Below, piece after piece: positions 44,580 through 55,689 of a stretch of 64,000 bases of DNA; position 1 is the stretch's first letter, and each line of letters begins with the position of its first letter. The DNA is from Pseudomonas fluorescens HK44 (GTDB taxonomy: Bacteria; Pseudomonadota; Gammaproteobacteria; Pseudomonadales; Pseudomonadaceae). Position numbers and translations under genes: made by a program. The stretch spans positions 186,001 to 250,000 of the forward strand of contig NZ_AFOY02000008.1 of the NCBI RefSeq assembly GCF_000217955.3, read 5' to 3'. The notes under the pieces were generated by a model. It searched no databases, had not been told where the DNA came from, and worked only from the letters and a program-made list of their open reading frames with translations.

Positions 44580-46022
44580 ATGATGGGGTTAGGTATGCGC
44601 TTTCGCGCGTTGGTTGCTGTCGTAGGAATGCTGCTTACGGCACTGGCCGTCGACGCTGTGGCCGCGACAAAGGTCAACAGTGTTCGCCTGTGGCGGGCAC
44701 CGGATAACACCCGATTGGTGTTTGACCTGTCCGGCCCGGTCCAGCACAGCGTCTTTACCCTGACGTCCCCGGATCGTCTGGTGATCGACATCAATGGCGC
44801 CGTCCTTGGCGCACCGCTGAAGGTCTCTACCGCCAATACCCCGATTACCGACATGCGTTCGGCTCAGCGCACGCCGACCGATCTGCGGGTGGTCATCGAC
44901 CTGAAAAAAGCCGTCACCCCGAAAAGCTTCATGCTGGCGCCGAATGCGCAGTACGGCAACCGACTGGTGGTCGACCTGTTCGACAACGCCGCCGATGCCG
45001 CACCGCCGCCTGCACCGACTCCGGCCCCGGCCCCAACCGTTGCCACTGTGCCTGCGGTGCCGGTGACTCCGGTTGAGCCGACAATCAAGCTGCCGCCTGC
45101 TCCGGCCGGCAAGCGCGACATCATCGTGGTCATCGATGCCGGTCACGGCGGCGAAGATCCGGGAGCTTCCGGTTCCCGCGGCCAGCACGAAAAAGACGTG
45201 GTGCTGGCCATTGCCCGCGAACTGCAGCGCCAGGTCAATGGCATGAAAGGCTTCCGGGCCGAGCTGACCCGCACCGGCGACTACTTCATTCCATTGCGTG
45301 GCCGTACCGAGATTGCCCGCAAGAAGGGTGCCGACCTGTTCGTCTCGATCCACGCCGATGCGGCGCCCTCCGCTGCCGCGTTCGGCGCTTCGGTATTCGC
45401 CTTGTCCGAGCGCGGCGCGACGTCCGAGACCGCCCGTTGGCTGGCCGACAGCGAAAACCGTTCCGACCTGATCGGCGGTGCCGGCAACGTCAGCCTCGAC
45501 GACAAGGACAAAATGCTCGCCGGCGTACTGCTTGATCTGTCGATGACCGCATCGCTGACCTCCAGCCTGAACGTCGGCCAGAAGGTGTTGAGCAACATTG
45601 GCCGGGTCACCTCGTTGCACAAGCAACGCGTCGAGCAGGCCGGGTTCATGGTGCTGAAGTCGCCGGACATTCCGTCGATCCTGGTGGAAACCGGGTTTAT
45701 CTCCAACGCCAACGAAGCCTCGAAACTGGCGGCGTCCGGCCACCAGCAAGCGTTGGCCCGTTCGATCAGCGCGGGCGTGCGCCAGTTCTTCCAGCAGAAC
45801 CCGCCGCCGGGCACCTACATCGCCTGGCTGCGTGATTCCGGCAAGATCGCCCAGGGGCCGCGTGACCACACGGTGCGTCCGGGTGAAACCCTGGCGATGA
45901 TCGCGGTGCGTTATCAGGTCTCGCCGGCGACCCTGCGCAGCGCCAACGACCTGCAATCCGACGAACTGAAAATCGGCCAGCACCTGAACATTCCGGGCAC
46001 CGAATTGGCGGCCAAGGAATGA
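44580..46022 (+). CDS. amiB: N-acetylmuramoyl-L-alanine amidase AmiB
   Basis: A 480-residue periplasmic enzyme (475 if it starts at the ATG at 44595, which has a GGGGTTAGG box). It has a signal peptide, then an AMIN domain (about 30-135), a Pro/Ala/Val linker (about 140-175), the Zn-dependent amidase_3 domain ([32 protein letters not shown]) and a C-terminal LysM repeat ([19 protein letters not shown]). It cleaves septal peptidoglycan during daughter-cell separation. The AMIN domain targets the septum. mutL overlaps its last 4 bases. Confidence 0.95.
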   Translation: MMGLGMRFRALVAVVGMLLTALAVDAVAATKVNSVRLWRAPDNTRLVFDLSGPVQHSVFTLTSPDRLVIDINGAVLGAPLKVSTANTPITDMRSAQRTPTDLRVVIDLKKAVTPKSFMLAPNAQYGNRLVVDLFDNAADAAPPPAPTPAPAPTVATVPAVPVTPVEPTIKLPPAPAGKRDIIVVIDAGHGGEDPGASGSRGQHEKDVVLAIARELQRQVNGMKGFRAELTRTGDYFIPLRGRTEIARKKGADLFVSIHADAAPSAAAFGASVFALSERGATSETARWLADSENRSDLIGGAGNVSLDDKDKMLAGVLLDLSMTASLTSSLNVGQKVLSNIGRVTSLHKQRVEQAGFMVLKSPDIPSILVETGFISNANEASKLAASGHQQALARSISAGVRQFFQQNPPPGTYIAWLRDSGKIAQGPRDHTVRPGETLAMIAVRYQVSPATLRSANDLQSDELKIGQHLNIPGTELAAKE

Positions 46023-47929
46023 ACGATGCCGTGAACACCGCAGCGCGTATCGAGCTGCTCAGCCCGCGACTGGCGAACCAGATTGCCGCCGGTGAGGTAG
46101 TTGAGCGCCCGGCTTCGGTGATCAAGGAGCTGTTGGAGAACAGCCTCGATTCCGGCGCCAGGCGGATCGACGTCGATGTCGAGCAGGGCGGCGTCAAGCT
46201 GCTGCGGGTTCGCGACGATGGCAGCGGCATCTCCTCCGATGATTTGCCGCTGGCGTTGGCGCGACACGCCACCAGCAAGATTCGCAATCTCGAGGATCTC
46301 GAACAGGTGATGAGCCTCGGGTTTCGTGGTGAAGCCCTCGCGTCGATAAGCTCCGTGGCGCGCCTGACCCTGACGTCCCGCACCCGGGGTGCCGATCAGG
46401 CCTGGCAGGTCGAGACCGAAGGCCGGGACATGGCGCCTCGCGTCCAGCCAGCGGCCCACCCGGTGGGCACTTCGGTTGAAGTGCGCGACTTGTTCTTCAA
46501 CACCCCGGCGCGGCGCAAATTCCTCAAGACCGAAAAAACCGAATTCGATCACCTGCAAGAAGTGATCAAGCGTCTGGCGCTGGCGCGCTTCGACGTGGCG
46601 TTCCATCTGCGCCATAACGGCAAGACCATCCTCAGCCTGCACGAAGCCCATGACGACGCGGCTCGCGCCCGGCGTGTGGCGGCGATCTGCGGCGCGGGCT
46701 TCCTGGAGCAGGCGCTGCCAATCGAGATCGAGCGCAATGGCCTGCATTTGTGGGGTTGGGTCGGGTTGCCGACCTTTAACCGCAGCCAGGCGGACTTGCA
46801 GTATTTCTTCGTGAACGGCCGTGCGGTGCGCGACAAACTGGTGGCCCACGCGGTGCGCCAGGCGTATCGCGACGTGCTGTTCAATGGCCGGCACCCGACG
46901 TTCGTGCTGTTTTTCGAAGTCGATCCGGCGGGTGTCGACGTCAATGTGCACCCGACCAAACACGAAGTACGCTTCCGTGACGGGCGCATGGTCCATGACT
47001 TCCTCTACGGCACCTTGCACCGCGCCTTGGGCGATGTGCGTCCGGAAGACCATTTGGCTGCGCCTGTCGCGACGGTCGTCGTCAGGCCGACCGGGATTGA
47101 AGCCGGCGAGTTCGGCCCGCAAGGTGAAATGCGTCTGGCGGCCAATGCGCTGCTGGAGCAGCCGCAGGCACAGCCGTCCTTTAATGCGACGGCGGGCTCG
47201 GGCGCCGGCGCCGGTTATCAGTATCAATACACGCCGCGTCCGCAGTCGGGCGTGCCGGTGGCCGAGGCGCAGGCTGCCTATCGCGAATTTTTTGCGCCAC
47301 TGCCGGAAGCGAATGCCACGGCACTGCCGGACGGTCAGGGCGATATCCCGCCGCTGGGGTATGCGCTGGCACAACTCAAGGGCATCTACATTCTTTCGGA
47401 GAACGCCCAAGGGCTGGTGCTGGTGGACATGCACGCCGCGCATGAGCGGATCATGTACGAACGGCTGAAAGTCGCGATGGCCAGCGAAGGCCTGAGCGGC
47501 CAACCGCTGCTGGTGCCGGAGTCGATTGCGGTCAGTCAGCGTGAAGCCGATTGCGCCGAAGAGCACGTCGGCTGGTTCCAGCGCCTCGGTTTTGAACTGC
47601 AGCGTCTGGGCCCGGAAACCCTGGCTATCCGGCAGATTCCTGCGTTGCTCAAACAGGCTGAAGCCAATCGTCTGGTTCACGACGTGTTGGCGGACCTGAT
47701 GGAATATGGCACCAGCGACCGGATTCAGGCACACCTGAACGAACTGCTCGGGACCATGGCCTGCCATGGCGCTGTTCGCGCCAACCGGCGCCTGGCCTTG
47801 CCGGAAATGAACGGTCTGCTGCGCGATATGGAAAACACCGAGCGCAGCGGTCAATGCAACCATGGCCGACCGACCTGGACCCAATTGGGCCTGGATGATC
47901 TGGACAAACTGTTCTTGCGCGGTCGTTGA
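46019..47929 (+). CDS. mutL: DNA mismatch repair protein MutL
   Basis: A 636-residue GHKL ATPase with an endonuclease. The N-terminal ATP site shows [22 protein letters not shown] and [13 protein letters not shown] variable linker (about 330-430) precedes the C-terminal domain with [15 protein letters not shown], the D-M-H-A-x2-E-x4-E form of the endonuclease motif as reported for P. aeruginosa MutL, so it is expected to nick DNA in mismatch repair. It is coupled to amiB (4-bp overlap) and to miaA (TGATG). Confidence 0.96.
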   Translation: MNDAVNTAARIELLSPRLANQIAAGEVVERPASVIKELLENSLDSGARRIDVDVEQGGVKLLRVRDDGSGISSDDLPLALARHATSKIRNLEDLEQVMSLGFRGEALASISSVARLTLTSRTRGADQAWQVETEGRDMAPRVQPAAHPVGTSVEVRDLFFNTPARRKFLKTEKTEFDHLQEVIKRLALARFDVAFHLRHNGKTILSLHEAHDDAARARRVAAICGAGFLEQALPIEIERNGLHLWGWVGLPTFNRSQADLQYFFVNGRAVRDKLVAHAVRQAYRDVLFNGRHPTFVLFFEVDPAGVDVNVHPTKHEVRFRDGRMVHDFLYGTLHRALGDVRPEDHLAAPVATVVVRPTGIEAGEFGPQGEMRLAANALLEQPQAQPSFNATAGSGAGAGYQYQYTPRPQSGVPVAEAQAAYREFFAPLPEANATALPDGQGDIPPLGYALAQLKGIYILSENAQGLVLVDMHAAHERIMYERLKVAMASEGLSGQPLLVPESIAVSQREADCAEEHVGWFQRLGFELQRLGPETLAIRQIPALLKQAEANRLVHDVLADLMEYGTSDRIQAHLNELLGTMACHGAVRANRRLALPEMNGLLRDMENTERSGQCNHGRPTWTQLGLDDLDKLFLRGR

Positions 47930-48900
47930 TGAGCCAACTCCCTCCAGCGATATTCCTGATGGGCCCGACCGCTGCGGGCAAGACCGATCTGGCCATCGAG
48001 CTGACCAAGGTCCTGCCGTGCGAGCTGATCAGCGTCGACTCGGCGCTGGTTTACCGAGGCATGGACATCGGCACTGCCAAGCCTTCGAAGCAACTGCTGG
48101 CCGAATTTCCTCATCGGTTGATCGACATTCTTGATCCGGTCGAGGCCTATTCGGCGGCGGATTTTCGCCGGGATGCCCTGCAGGCCATGGCCGAGATCAC
48201 CGCGCGCGGCAATATTCCGCTGCTGGTTGGCGGCACAATGCTCTATTACAAGGCTTTGCTCGAAGGTCTGGCCGATATGCCGGCGGCCGATCCGCAGGTC
48301 CGCGCTGAAATCGAGGAGGAGGCTGCACGCCTTGGCTGGCAAGCCCTGCACGATCAGTTGGCGGTCATTGATCCGGTGTCGGCGGCGCGAATTCACCCCA
48401 ATGACCCGCAGCGACTCAGTCGGGCGCTGGAGGTTTATCGGGTCAGTGGCCAGAGCATGACCGAACACCGCGCGCGACAATCTGCGCAAAGTACTGAAGC
48501 AGGCGCTTCGGGTCACCCACAATTGCCCTATACTGTCGCGAACTTGGCTATCGCTCCAGCGAACCGCCAGGTACTGCATGAGCGTATTAAACAAAGATTC
48601 ACACAAATGTTGGAACAGGGATTCATTGACGAGGTCGTAGCCCTGCGTAAAAGAAGTGACCTGCATGCCGGGTTGCCGTCTATACGCGCTGTAGGCTACC
48701 GACAAGTCTGGGATTACCTGGATGGCAAGCTGACGTCAGCCGAGATGCAGGAGCGTGGGATCATTGCCACGCGCCAATTGGCGAAGCGCCAGTTCACCTG
48801 GCTACGCAGTTGGGCTGATTTACACTGGTTGGACAGCCTCGATTGCGACAATCTGCCACGCGCCTTGAAATACCTGGGAACGGTCTCCATATTGAGCTGA
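47929..48900 (+). CDS. miaA: tRNA dimethylallyltransferase MiaA
   Basis: A 323-residue enzyme that adds a dimethylallyl group to A37 of tRNAs reading UNN codons. P-loop [15 protein letters not shown], then [18 protein letters not shown] and FVGGT-type [16 protein letters not shown]. The ATG at 47929 shares one base with the mutL stop; the TTG one codon earlier is not preferred. An 84-bp gap before hfq may hold an hfq promoter. Confidence 0.95.
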   Translation: MSQLPPAIFLMGPTAAGKTDLAIELTKVLPCELISVDSALVYRGMDIGTAKPSKQLLAEFPHRLIDILDPVEAYSAADFRRDALQAMAEITARGNIPLLVGGTMLYYKALLEGLADMPAADPQVRAEIEEEAARLGWQALHDQLAVIDPVSAARIHPNDPQRLSRALEVYRVSGQSMTEHRARQSAQSTEAGASGHPQLPYTVANLAIAPANRQVLHERIKQRFTQMLEQGFIDEVVALRKRSDLHAGLPSIRAVGYRQVWDYLDGKLTSAEMQERGIIATRQLAKRQFTWLRSWADLHWLDSLDCDNLPRALKYLGTVSILS

Positions 48901-48993
48901 GTCCTTGCAATTGCCGTCTATCCTTGGGGGTGTGACGGCCTAAGCCATTTTTTTACCTATTTTTATTATTGAATCCTTAAAGGAGTGCGGCAC

Positions 48994-49254
48994 ATGTCAA
49001 AAGGGCATTCGCTACAAGACCCTTACTTGAATACATTGCGTAAAGAGAAAGTTGGGGTTTCCATCTATCTGGTCAACGGAATCAAACTGCAAGGCACGAT
49101 CGAGTCGTTCGACCAGTTCGTTATCCTGCTGAAAAACACCGTCAGCCAGATGGTCTACAAACACGCGATCTCTACAGTGGTGCCGGTTCGTCCAATTCGT
49201 CTGCCGAGCGCAACCGAATCCGAACAAGCTGACGCTGAGCCAGGTAACGCCTGA
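48994..49254 (+). CDS. hfq: RNA chaperone Hfq
   Basis: An 86-residue Sm-like protein. The core is complete: [34 protein letters not shown] (Sm1) and [12 protein letters not shown] (Sm2, KHA motif). It is a hexamer that pairs sRNAs with mRNAs and, in pseudomonads, works with Crc. The ATG at 48994 has AAAGGAGTG nine bases upstream; an earlier GTG at 48985 lies within that box. A short acidic tail follows the core. Confidence 0.97.
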   Translation: MSKGHSLQDPYLNTLRKEKVGVSIYLVNGIKLQGTIESFDQFVILLKNTVSQMVYKHAISTVVPVRPIRLPSATESEQADAEPGNA

Positions 49255-49266
49255 TAGGAGTCTCCT

Positions 49267-50568
49267 TTGTTCTTTGAGCGCCACGGTGGTGGTGAGCGAA
49301 CCATTCTCGTTCACTTGGATGGTCAGGACCCTGAGGCGCGCGAAGATCCGCAGGAGTTTCAGGAGTTGGCAATTTCGGCCGGCGCCGAGACCGTCGCGTT
49401 TGTTAACGTGCCGCGTCATCGGCCAACCGCCAAATACCTGATTGGCAGTGGCAAGGTCGAGGAATTACGCGACCAGGTCAAAGCCGAGAAGGTCGATCTG
49501 GTGATTTTCAATTCCGTCCTCACGCCCAGTCAGGAACGTAACCTCGAACGTGTTTTCGAGTGTCGCGTGATTGACCGTACCGGCTTGATTCTCGATATCT
49601 TCGCCCAACGCGCCCGCACCCATGAAGGCAAGCTCCAGGTCGAACTGGCCCAGCTTGAATACATGAGTACGCGACTGGTTCGCGGCTGGACTCACCTTGA
49701 GCGGCAGAAAGGCGGTATCGGTCTGCGCGGTCCGGGTGAAACCCAATTGGAAACCGACCGGCGTCTTCTGCGGGTCCGCCTGCGGCAGATCAAGGGGCGT
49801 CTGGAAAAGGTCCGCAGTCAGCGTGATCAGGCTCGCCGCGGCCGCAAGCGTGCGGATATCCCGTCGGTTTCACTGGTGGGTTATACCAACGCCGGCAAGT
49901 CGACGCTGTTCAACTCGGTCACCGACTCCGATGTATTCGCCGCCAACCAGTTGTTCGCGACCCTCGACCCGACCTTGCGCCGGCTCGAGCTCGCCGACCT
50001 CGGTCCGATCGTGCTGGCTGATACTGTAGGTTTCATTCGTCACCTGCCGCACAAACTGGTCGAGGCATTTCGGGCTACGCTCGAAGAGTCGAGCAACTCT
50101 GACCTGCTGCTGCATGTGATCGACGCCCATGAGCCAGAACGGATGGCCCAGATCGAACAGGTCATGGTGGTGCTCGGCGAGATCGGTGCACAAGACTTGC
50201 CGATCCTGGAGGTCTATAACAAACTCGATTTGCTCGAGGGCGTAGAGCCGCAGATCCAGCGTGATGCCGACGGCAAGCCGCAGCGGGTCTGGTTGTCGGC
50301 GCGTGACGGTCAGGGTCTGGATCTGCTCAAGCAGGCGATTGCGGAATTGCTGGGCAACGATTTGTTCGTCGGCACCTTGCGCTTGCCGCAGCGTTTTGCT
50401 CGACTGCGTGCGCAGTTCTTTGCGCTCGGCGCCGTACAGAAAGAAGAACACGACGAAGAAGGCATCTGTTTGCTGGCCGTTCGTTTGCCGCGAGTCGAGC
50501 TCAATCGACTGGTGAGCCGCGAGGGAATGCAGCCGTTGGAATTCATCGAGCAACACACTTTGCAATAA
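49267..50568 (+). CDS. hflX: GTPase HflX
   Basis: A 433-residue ribosome-associated GTPase that splits stalled 70S ribosomes. An N-terminal HflX domain (about 1-195) with a coiled-coil that contains RQIKGRLEKVRSQRDQARRGRK is followed by the G domain: GYTNAGKSTLFNS, DTVGFIRHLP, NKLDLLE and a C-terminal domain. The TTG start at 49267 has TAGGAGTC upstream and gives exactly the expected length; no ATG nearby fits. It lies 12 bp after hfq. Confidence 0.94.
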   Translation: MFFERHGGGERTILVHLDGQDPEAREDPQEFQELAISAGAETVAFVNVPRHRPTAKYLIGSGKVEELRDQVKAEKVDLVIFNSVLTPSQERNLERVFECRVIDRTGLILDIFAQRARTHEGKLQVELAQLEYMSTRLVRGWTHLERQKGGIGLRGPGETQLETDRRLLRVRLRQIKGRLEKVRSQRDQARRGRKRADIPSVSLVGYTNAGKSTLFNSVTDSDVFAANQLFATLDPTLRRLELADLGPIVLADTVGFIRHLPHKLVEAFRATLEESSNSDLLLHVIDAHEPERMAQIEQVMVVLGEIGAQDLPILEVYNKLDLLEGVEPQIQRDADGKPQRVWLSARDGQGLDLLKQAIAELLGNDLFVGTLRLPQRFARLRAQFFALGAVQKEEHDEEGICLLAVRLPRVELNRLVSREGMQPLEFIEQHTLQ

Positions 50569-50664
50569 AAGCCTGAAAAAGCGGTTGTGCCGCTGTGGCA
50601 GGCATTCTGTAGCATTGGTCGGCGCGCCGTGGGTGCGTCTTTGCTTTATCAGATGGAGAGCGCT

Positions 50665-51831
50665 ATGGCTTGGAATGAGCCGGGTGGCAACTCGAATAAT
50701 CAGGATCCTTGGGGTGGTAAGCGCCGCAATAATGGCGACCGCAAGGGGCCACCAGATCTCGACGAGGCCTTCCGAAAGCTGCAGGAAAGCCTGAATGGGT
50801 TGTTCGGTGGTAGCAAGAAACGCGATGATGATGGTGGTGGTTCGGGCAGGGGCGGCGGTTACGGCCTGCTCGGCATCGGCCTTGTCGTGCTGGCGGCCGT
50901 CTGGCTGTACAGCGCGGTTTACGTCGTCGACGAGCAGGAGCAAGCCGTAGTGCTGCGCTTCGGCAAATACTACGAAACCGTCGGTCCGGGTCTGAATATC
51001 TATTTCCCGCCGATTGATCGCAAGTACATGGAAAACGTCACGCGTGAGCGTGCCTACACCAAGCAGGGTCAAATGCTCACTGAAGACGAAAACATCGTCG
51101 AAGTGCCACTGACCGTGCAGTACAAGATCACCAATCTGCAGGACTTCGTGCTGAACGTCGATCAGCCGGAAATCAGCCTGCAACATGCGACCGAGAGCGC
51201 CTTGCGCCATGTGGTGGGTTCGACCGCCATGGATCAGGTGCTGACCGAAGGCCGTGAATTGATGGCCAGCGAAATCAAGGAGCGTCTGCAACGCTTCCTC
51301 GATACCTATCGCACTGGTATCACCGTCACTCAGGTCAACGTTCAGAGCGCAGCTGCACCGCGTGAAGTCCAGGAAGCCTTCGATGACGTGATCCGCGCTC
51401 GTGAAGATGAGCAGCGTTCGCGCAACCAGGCTGAAACCTACGCCAACGGCGTTGTGCCGGAAGCCCGCGGTCAGGCCCAGCGCATCATTGAAGATGCCAA
51501 CGGTTATCGCGACGAAACGGTATCGCGCGCCAAGGGTGAAGCAGATCGCTTCACCAAACTGGTCGCCGAATATCGCAAGGCGCCAGAAGTCACTCGTCAG
51601 CGTCTGTACCTGGACACGATGCAGGAAGTCTTCAGCAATACCAGCAAGGTTCTCGTGACCGGCAACAAGAATGGCCAGAACAATCTGCTGTACTTGCCGC
51701 TGGACAAGATGATCGACGGTGGTCGTAGTGGTGCAGCGCCGGTAACCAGCGCGGCCGCGACCAGCAATGAAGGGCATACGCGTTCGGCATCTGATCTGCA
51801 GCAGCCGGCACGTACCAGGGAGAGTCGCTGA
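50665..51831 (+). CDS. hflK: HflK, FtsH protease regulator subunit
   Basis: A 388-residue SPFH-family membrane protein. A Gly/Asn/Asp-rich cytoplasmic N-terminus (GGNSNNQDPWGGKRRN; DDDGGGSGRGGG) precedes one membrane helix (LGIGLVVLAAVWLYSAVYVV, about 75-95) and a periplasmic SPFH domain. With HflC it forms a cage around FtsH. ATG at 50665 has a GGAGAG box and the conserved MAWNEPGGN start; ATG at 50653 is also in frame. The stop shares one base with the hflC start. Confidence 0.93.
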   Translation: MAWNEPGGNSNNQDPWGGKRRNNGDRKGPPDLDEAFRKLQESLNGLFGGSKKRDDDGGGSGRGGGYGLLGIGLVVLAAVWLYSAVYVVDEQEQAVVLRFGKYYETVGPGLNIYFPPIDRKYMENVTRERAYTKQGQMLTEDENIVEVPLTVQYKITNLQDFVLNVDQPEISLQHATESALRHVVGSTAMDQVLTEGRELMASEIKERLQRFLDTYRTGITVTQVNVQSAAAPREVQEAFDDVIRAREDEQRSRNQAETYANGVVPEARGQAQRIIEDANGYRDETVSRAKGEADRFTKLVAEYRKAPEVTRQRLYLDTMQEVFSNTSKVLVTGNKNGQNNLLYLPLDKMIDGGRSGAAPVTSAAATSNEGHTRSASDLQQPARTRESR

Positions 51832-52700
51832 TGAGCAATAAATCGCTGATCGCCCTTATTGTCGGCGTCGTCGTGGCGATCGCAGCCTGGAACTGCTTCT
51901 ACATCGTGGCTCAGACTGAGCGCGCGGTGTTACTGCAGTTCGGGCGCGTGGTTCAGACTGATGTTCAGCCGGGCCTGCATGTGAAAGTGCCTTACGTTAA
52001 CCAGGTGCGTAAATTCGACGCACGCCTGATGACGCTGGACGCGCCGACACAGCGTTTCCTGACGCTGGAAAAGAAAGCCGTCATGGTTGATGCCTACGCC
52101 AAGTGGCGCGTCAAGGATGCCGAGCGTTTCTACACTGCGACCTCCGGTCTCAAGCAAATTGCAGACGAGCGCCTTTCGCGTCGCCTGGAATCGGGCCTGC
52201 GTGACCAGTTTGGCAAGCGCACCCTGCACGAAGTGGTTTCCGGTGAGCGTGACGCACTGATGGCGGACATCACGGCTTCGCTGAACAAGATGGCGGAAAA
52301 AGAGCTGGGCATCGAAGTGGTTGATGTTCGGGTCAAGGCCATCGATCTGCCGAAGGAAGTGAACCGCAGTGTGTTCGAGCGCATGAGCACCGAGCGTGAG
52401 CGTGAAGCACGCGAGCACCGTGCCAAGGGTAACGAGCTGGCCGAAGGCATCCGTGCCGACGCCGATCGTCAGCGCCGTGTACTGCTGGCTGAAGCCTATC
52501 GTGAATCTGAAGAGGTTCGCGGTGACGGTGATGCCCAGGCCGCAGCGATCTACTCCAAGGCCTACGGCCAGGATCAGGAGTTCTACGGTTTCTACCGTAG
52601 CCTGCGTGCCTACCGTGAAAGCTTCGCGAACAAAACCGACGTCATGGTTCTGGACCCAAGCAGCGACTTCTTCCGTTACCTGGAAAAAGCCAAGCCTTGA
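51831..52700 (+). CDS. hflC: HflC, FtsH protease regulator subunit
   Basis: A 289-residue SPFH protein. An N-terminal membrane helix (IALIVGVVVAIAAWNCFYIV) leads to AQTERAVLLQFGRVV and the periplasmic SPFH domain. The C-terminal part is an Ala/Glu/Arg-rich helical region (EREREAREHRAKG...). It pairs with HflK around FtsH. Last gene of the nnr-hflC run. No DUF2065 gene follows it before hisZ. An intrinsic terminator is 87 bp downstream. Confidence 0.94.
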   Translation: MSNKSLIALIVGVVVAIAAWNCFYIVAQTERAVLLQFGRVVQTDVQPGLHVKVPYVNQVRKFDARLMTLDAPTQRFLTLEKKAVMVDAYAKWRVKDAERFYTATSGLKQIADERLSRRLESGLRDQFGKRTLHEVVSGERDALMADITASLNKMAEKELGIEVVDVRVKAIDLPKEVNRSVFERMSTEREREAREHRAKGNELAEGIRADADRQRRVLLAEAYRESEEVRGDGDAQAAAIYSKAYGQDQEFYGFYRSLRAYRESFANKTDVMVLDPSSDFFRYLEKAKP

Positions 52701-53016
52701 TCCGACACTGATCTTGGGGGACCCCGCCGGGCGGCTAAAACCTCTCGCGGGGTGATCCTTTGAGAAAACGTGTGTATGATGCGGCAGCCGGGAAATTCCC
52801 GGCTTTTTTGCGTCTGCACGTTTGATTGCGGTTGTTTATTGCAAGACTCGGGTTGAACAACTCGACAGGTTTTTCGAGGAAAGTGTTTGGCGAGGCTGAT
52901 TCCAGGCCGATCGCCGCGTTGTTCATGCGCGGAGCTTATGCGTAGGTTCAGACATTTTCTGCTTCACTCAAGGCCGGCCCGAGGGCTGGCGGCCCGGATC
53001 ATAGGGGAATGGCGTA
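52701..53016. other. hflC-hisZ intergenic region
   Basis: The 316 bp contain a hairpin with a 7-bp stem (ACCCCGC 52721-52727 with GCGGGGT 52747-52753), an intrinsic terminator (52787-52809), and about 200 bp to hisZ. All three forward frames in the first 120 bp are short or stop-interrupted, and I see no small conserved membrane protein. AT-rich TTTGATTGCGGTTGTTTATTGC (52822-52843) may hold a hisZ promoter, but I cannot define the boxes. Confidence 0.5.
52787..52809 (+). terminator. Intrinsic terminator of the nnr-hflC run
   Basis: GCCGGGAAATTCCCGGC: 7-bp GC-rich stem with a short loop, followed by TTTTTTG. Confidence 0.9.
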
Positions 53017-54204
53017 ATGGCAACGGTAGACCGCTGGCTGCTGCCAGATGGCATCGAAGAAGTACTGCCACCAGAGGCGGCGCGCATTGAAGTCGCGCGT
53101 CGTCAGGTGTTGGATCTGTTCCAGAGCTGGGGTTACGAGTTCGTCGTGACCCCGCATATCGAGTACCTGGAATCCCTGCTGACTGGCGCAGGCCAGGACC
53201 TCGATCTGCGGACCTTCAAGGTCATCGACCCGCAGTCGGGCCGGCAGATGGGTTTCCGTGCCGACATTACGCCGCAAGTGGCGCGCATCGATGCGCACAC
53301 CTTGCGTCACGAAGGCCCGAGCCGTCTGTGCTACGCCGGCAGTGTGCTGCATGCGCAGCCGCGGGCCTTGTCGACCTCGCGCAGCCCGATTCAGCTGGGC
53401 GCCGAGTTGTACGGCGATGCCAGCCCGAGCAGCGACGTGGAAGTCATCAGCCTGATGCTGGCCATGCTGCAACTGGCCGACGTGCCGGATGTGCACATGG
53501 ACCTCGGTCATGTAGGCATCTACCGTGGCCTGGCTCGCGCCGCCGGTTTGTCCGGTGAAGTCGAGCAGCAGTTGTTCGATGCCCTGCAACGCAAGGCCAT
53601 CGATGAGGTCGTTACCTTGACCGAAGGCCTGCCTGCCGATGTGTCGGGCATGCTGCGGGCGCTGGTTGATCTATGTGGCGGTCGTGAGGTGCTGGCTGCC
53701 GCTCGCGAGCGCCTGGCCAATGCGCCGGCGCCTGTTTTGGCGGCGCTGGACGACTTGCTGGCGATTGCCGAGCGTTTGTCCGTGCGTTTCCCGGATCTTG
53801 CGCTGTACTTCGATCTGGGCGAGTTGCGCGGCTATCACTACCACACCGGCGTGGTGTTCGCGGTGTTTGTACCGGGTGTTGGCCAGTCCATCGCTCAGGG
53901 TGGTCGTTACGACGATATCGGCGCCGATTTCGGTCGCGCCCGTCCGGCAACCGGCTTCTCTACCGATTTGAAAACCCTGGTGACCCTGGGGCGTGCTGAG
54001 ATCGAGCTACCGTCTGGCGGTATCTGGATGCCTGACAGTACGGATGCAGCACTCTGGCAGCAGGTTTGCCAGTTGCGCAGTGAGGGTCAGCGTGTCGTTC
54101 AGGCATTGCCTGGGCAACCATTGGCCGCCGCCCGTGACGCGGACTGCGACCGGCAATTGATTCAGCAGAACGGGCTTTGGCAAGTATTGCCGCTGGCTTC
54201 TTGA
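53017..54204 (+). CDS. hisZ: ATP phosphoribosyltransferase regulatory subunit HisZ
   Basis: A 395-residue class-II aaRS-like paralogue of HisRS, without tRNA-binding domain. Conserved motif-2/histidine-binding segments include [15 protein letters not shown] (about 85-99) and [31 protein letters not shown] (about 270-300, here abbreviated motif HisA/B). It activates the short-form HisG in the first step of histidine synthesis. Start at 53017 follows GGGGAATGGCGTA. purA follows after 54 bp, so they may be co-transcribed. Confidence 0.92.
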   Translation: MATVDRWLLPDGIEEVLPPEAARIEVARRQVLDLFQSWGYEFVVTPHIEYLESLLTGAGQDLDLRTFKVIDPQSGRQMGFRADITPQVARIDAHTLRHEGPSRLCYAGSVLHAQPRALSTSRSPIQLGAELYGDASPSSDVEVISLMLAMLQLADVPDVHMDLGHVGIYRGLARAAGLSGEVEQQLFDALQRKAIDEVVTLTEGLPADVSGMLRALVDLCGGREVLAAARERLANAPAPVLAALDDLLAIAERLSVRFPDLALYFDLGELRGYHYHTGVVFAVFVPGVGQSIAQGGRYDDIGADFGRARPATGFSTDLKTLVTLGRAEIELPSGGIWMPDSTDAALWQQVCQLRSEGQRVVQALPGQPLAAARDADCDRQLIQQNGLWQVLPLAS

Positions 54205-55551
<1,347 letters not shown>

Positions 55552-55571
55552 TAAGTCGTTGATGTAAAACA

Positions 55572-55602
55572 CAAAGGGCCCTTAATCGGGCCCTTTGTCG
55601 TT
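55572..55602. terminator. Intrinsic terminator after purA
   Basis: AAAGGGCCC and GGGCCCTTT form a 9-bp stem around TTAATC, followed by GTCGTTT, 20 bp after the purA stop. Confidence 0.85.
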
Positions 55603-55689
55603 TATGCCTGTTGAGCGGCATGACCTTTGCTGTGAATCTCTTTTCCAGAGTGCCATCAATTTAATGGCGTGCAAGTAGAGGGATTTCCT

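Noticed and set aside
45914..47884. A 656-codon minus-strand frame
   Set aside because: Antisense to mutL and the end of amiB; product is Arg/His/Gln-rich as expected from a reverse-complemented GC-rich gene.
49870..51777. A 635-codon minus-strand frame
   Set aside because: Antisense to hflX and hflK; no domain recognised.
52887..53090. A 67-codon frame before hisZ, considered as the missing DUF2065 gene
   Set aside because: It is Arg-rich, not hydrophobic, overlaps hisZ and has no ribosome binding site.
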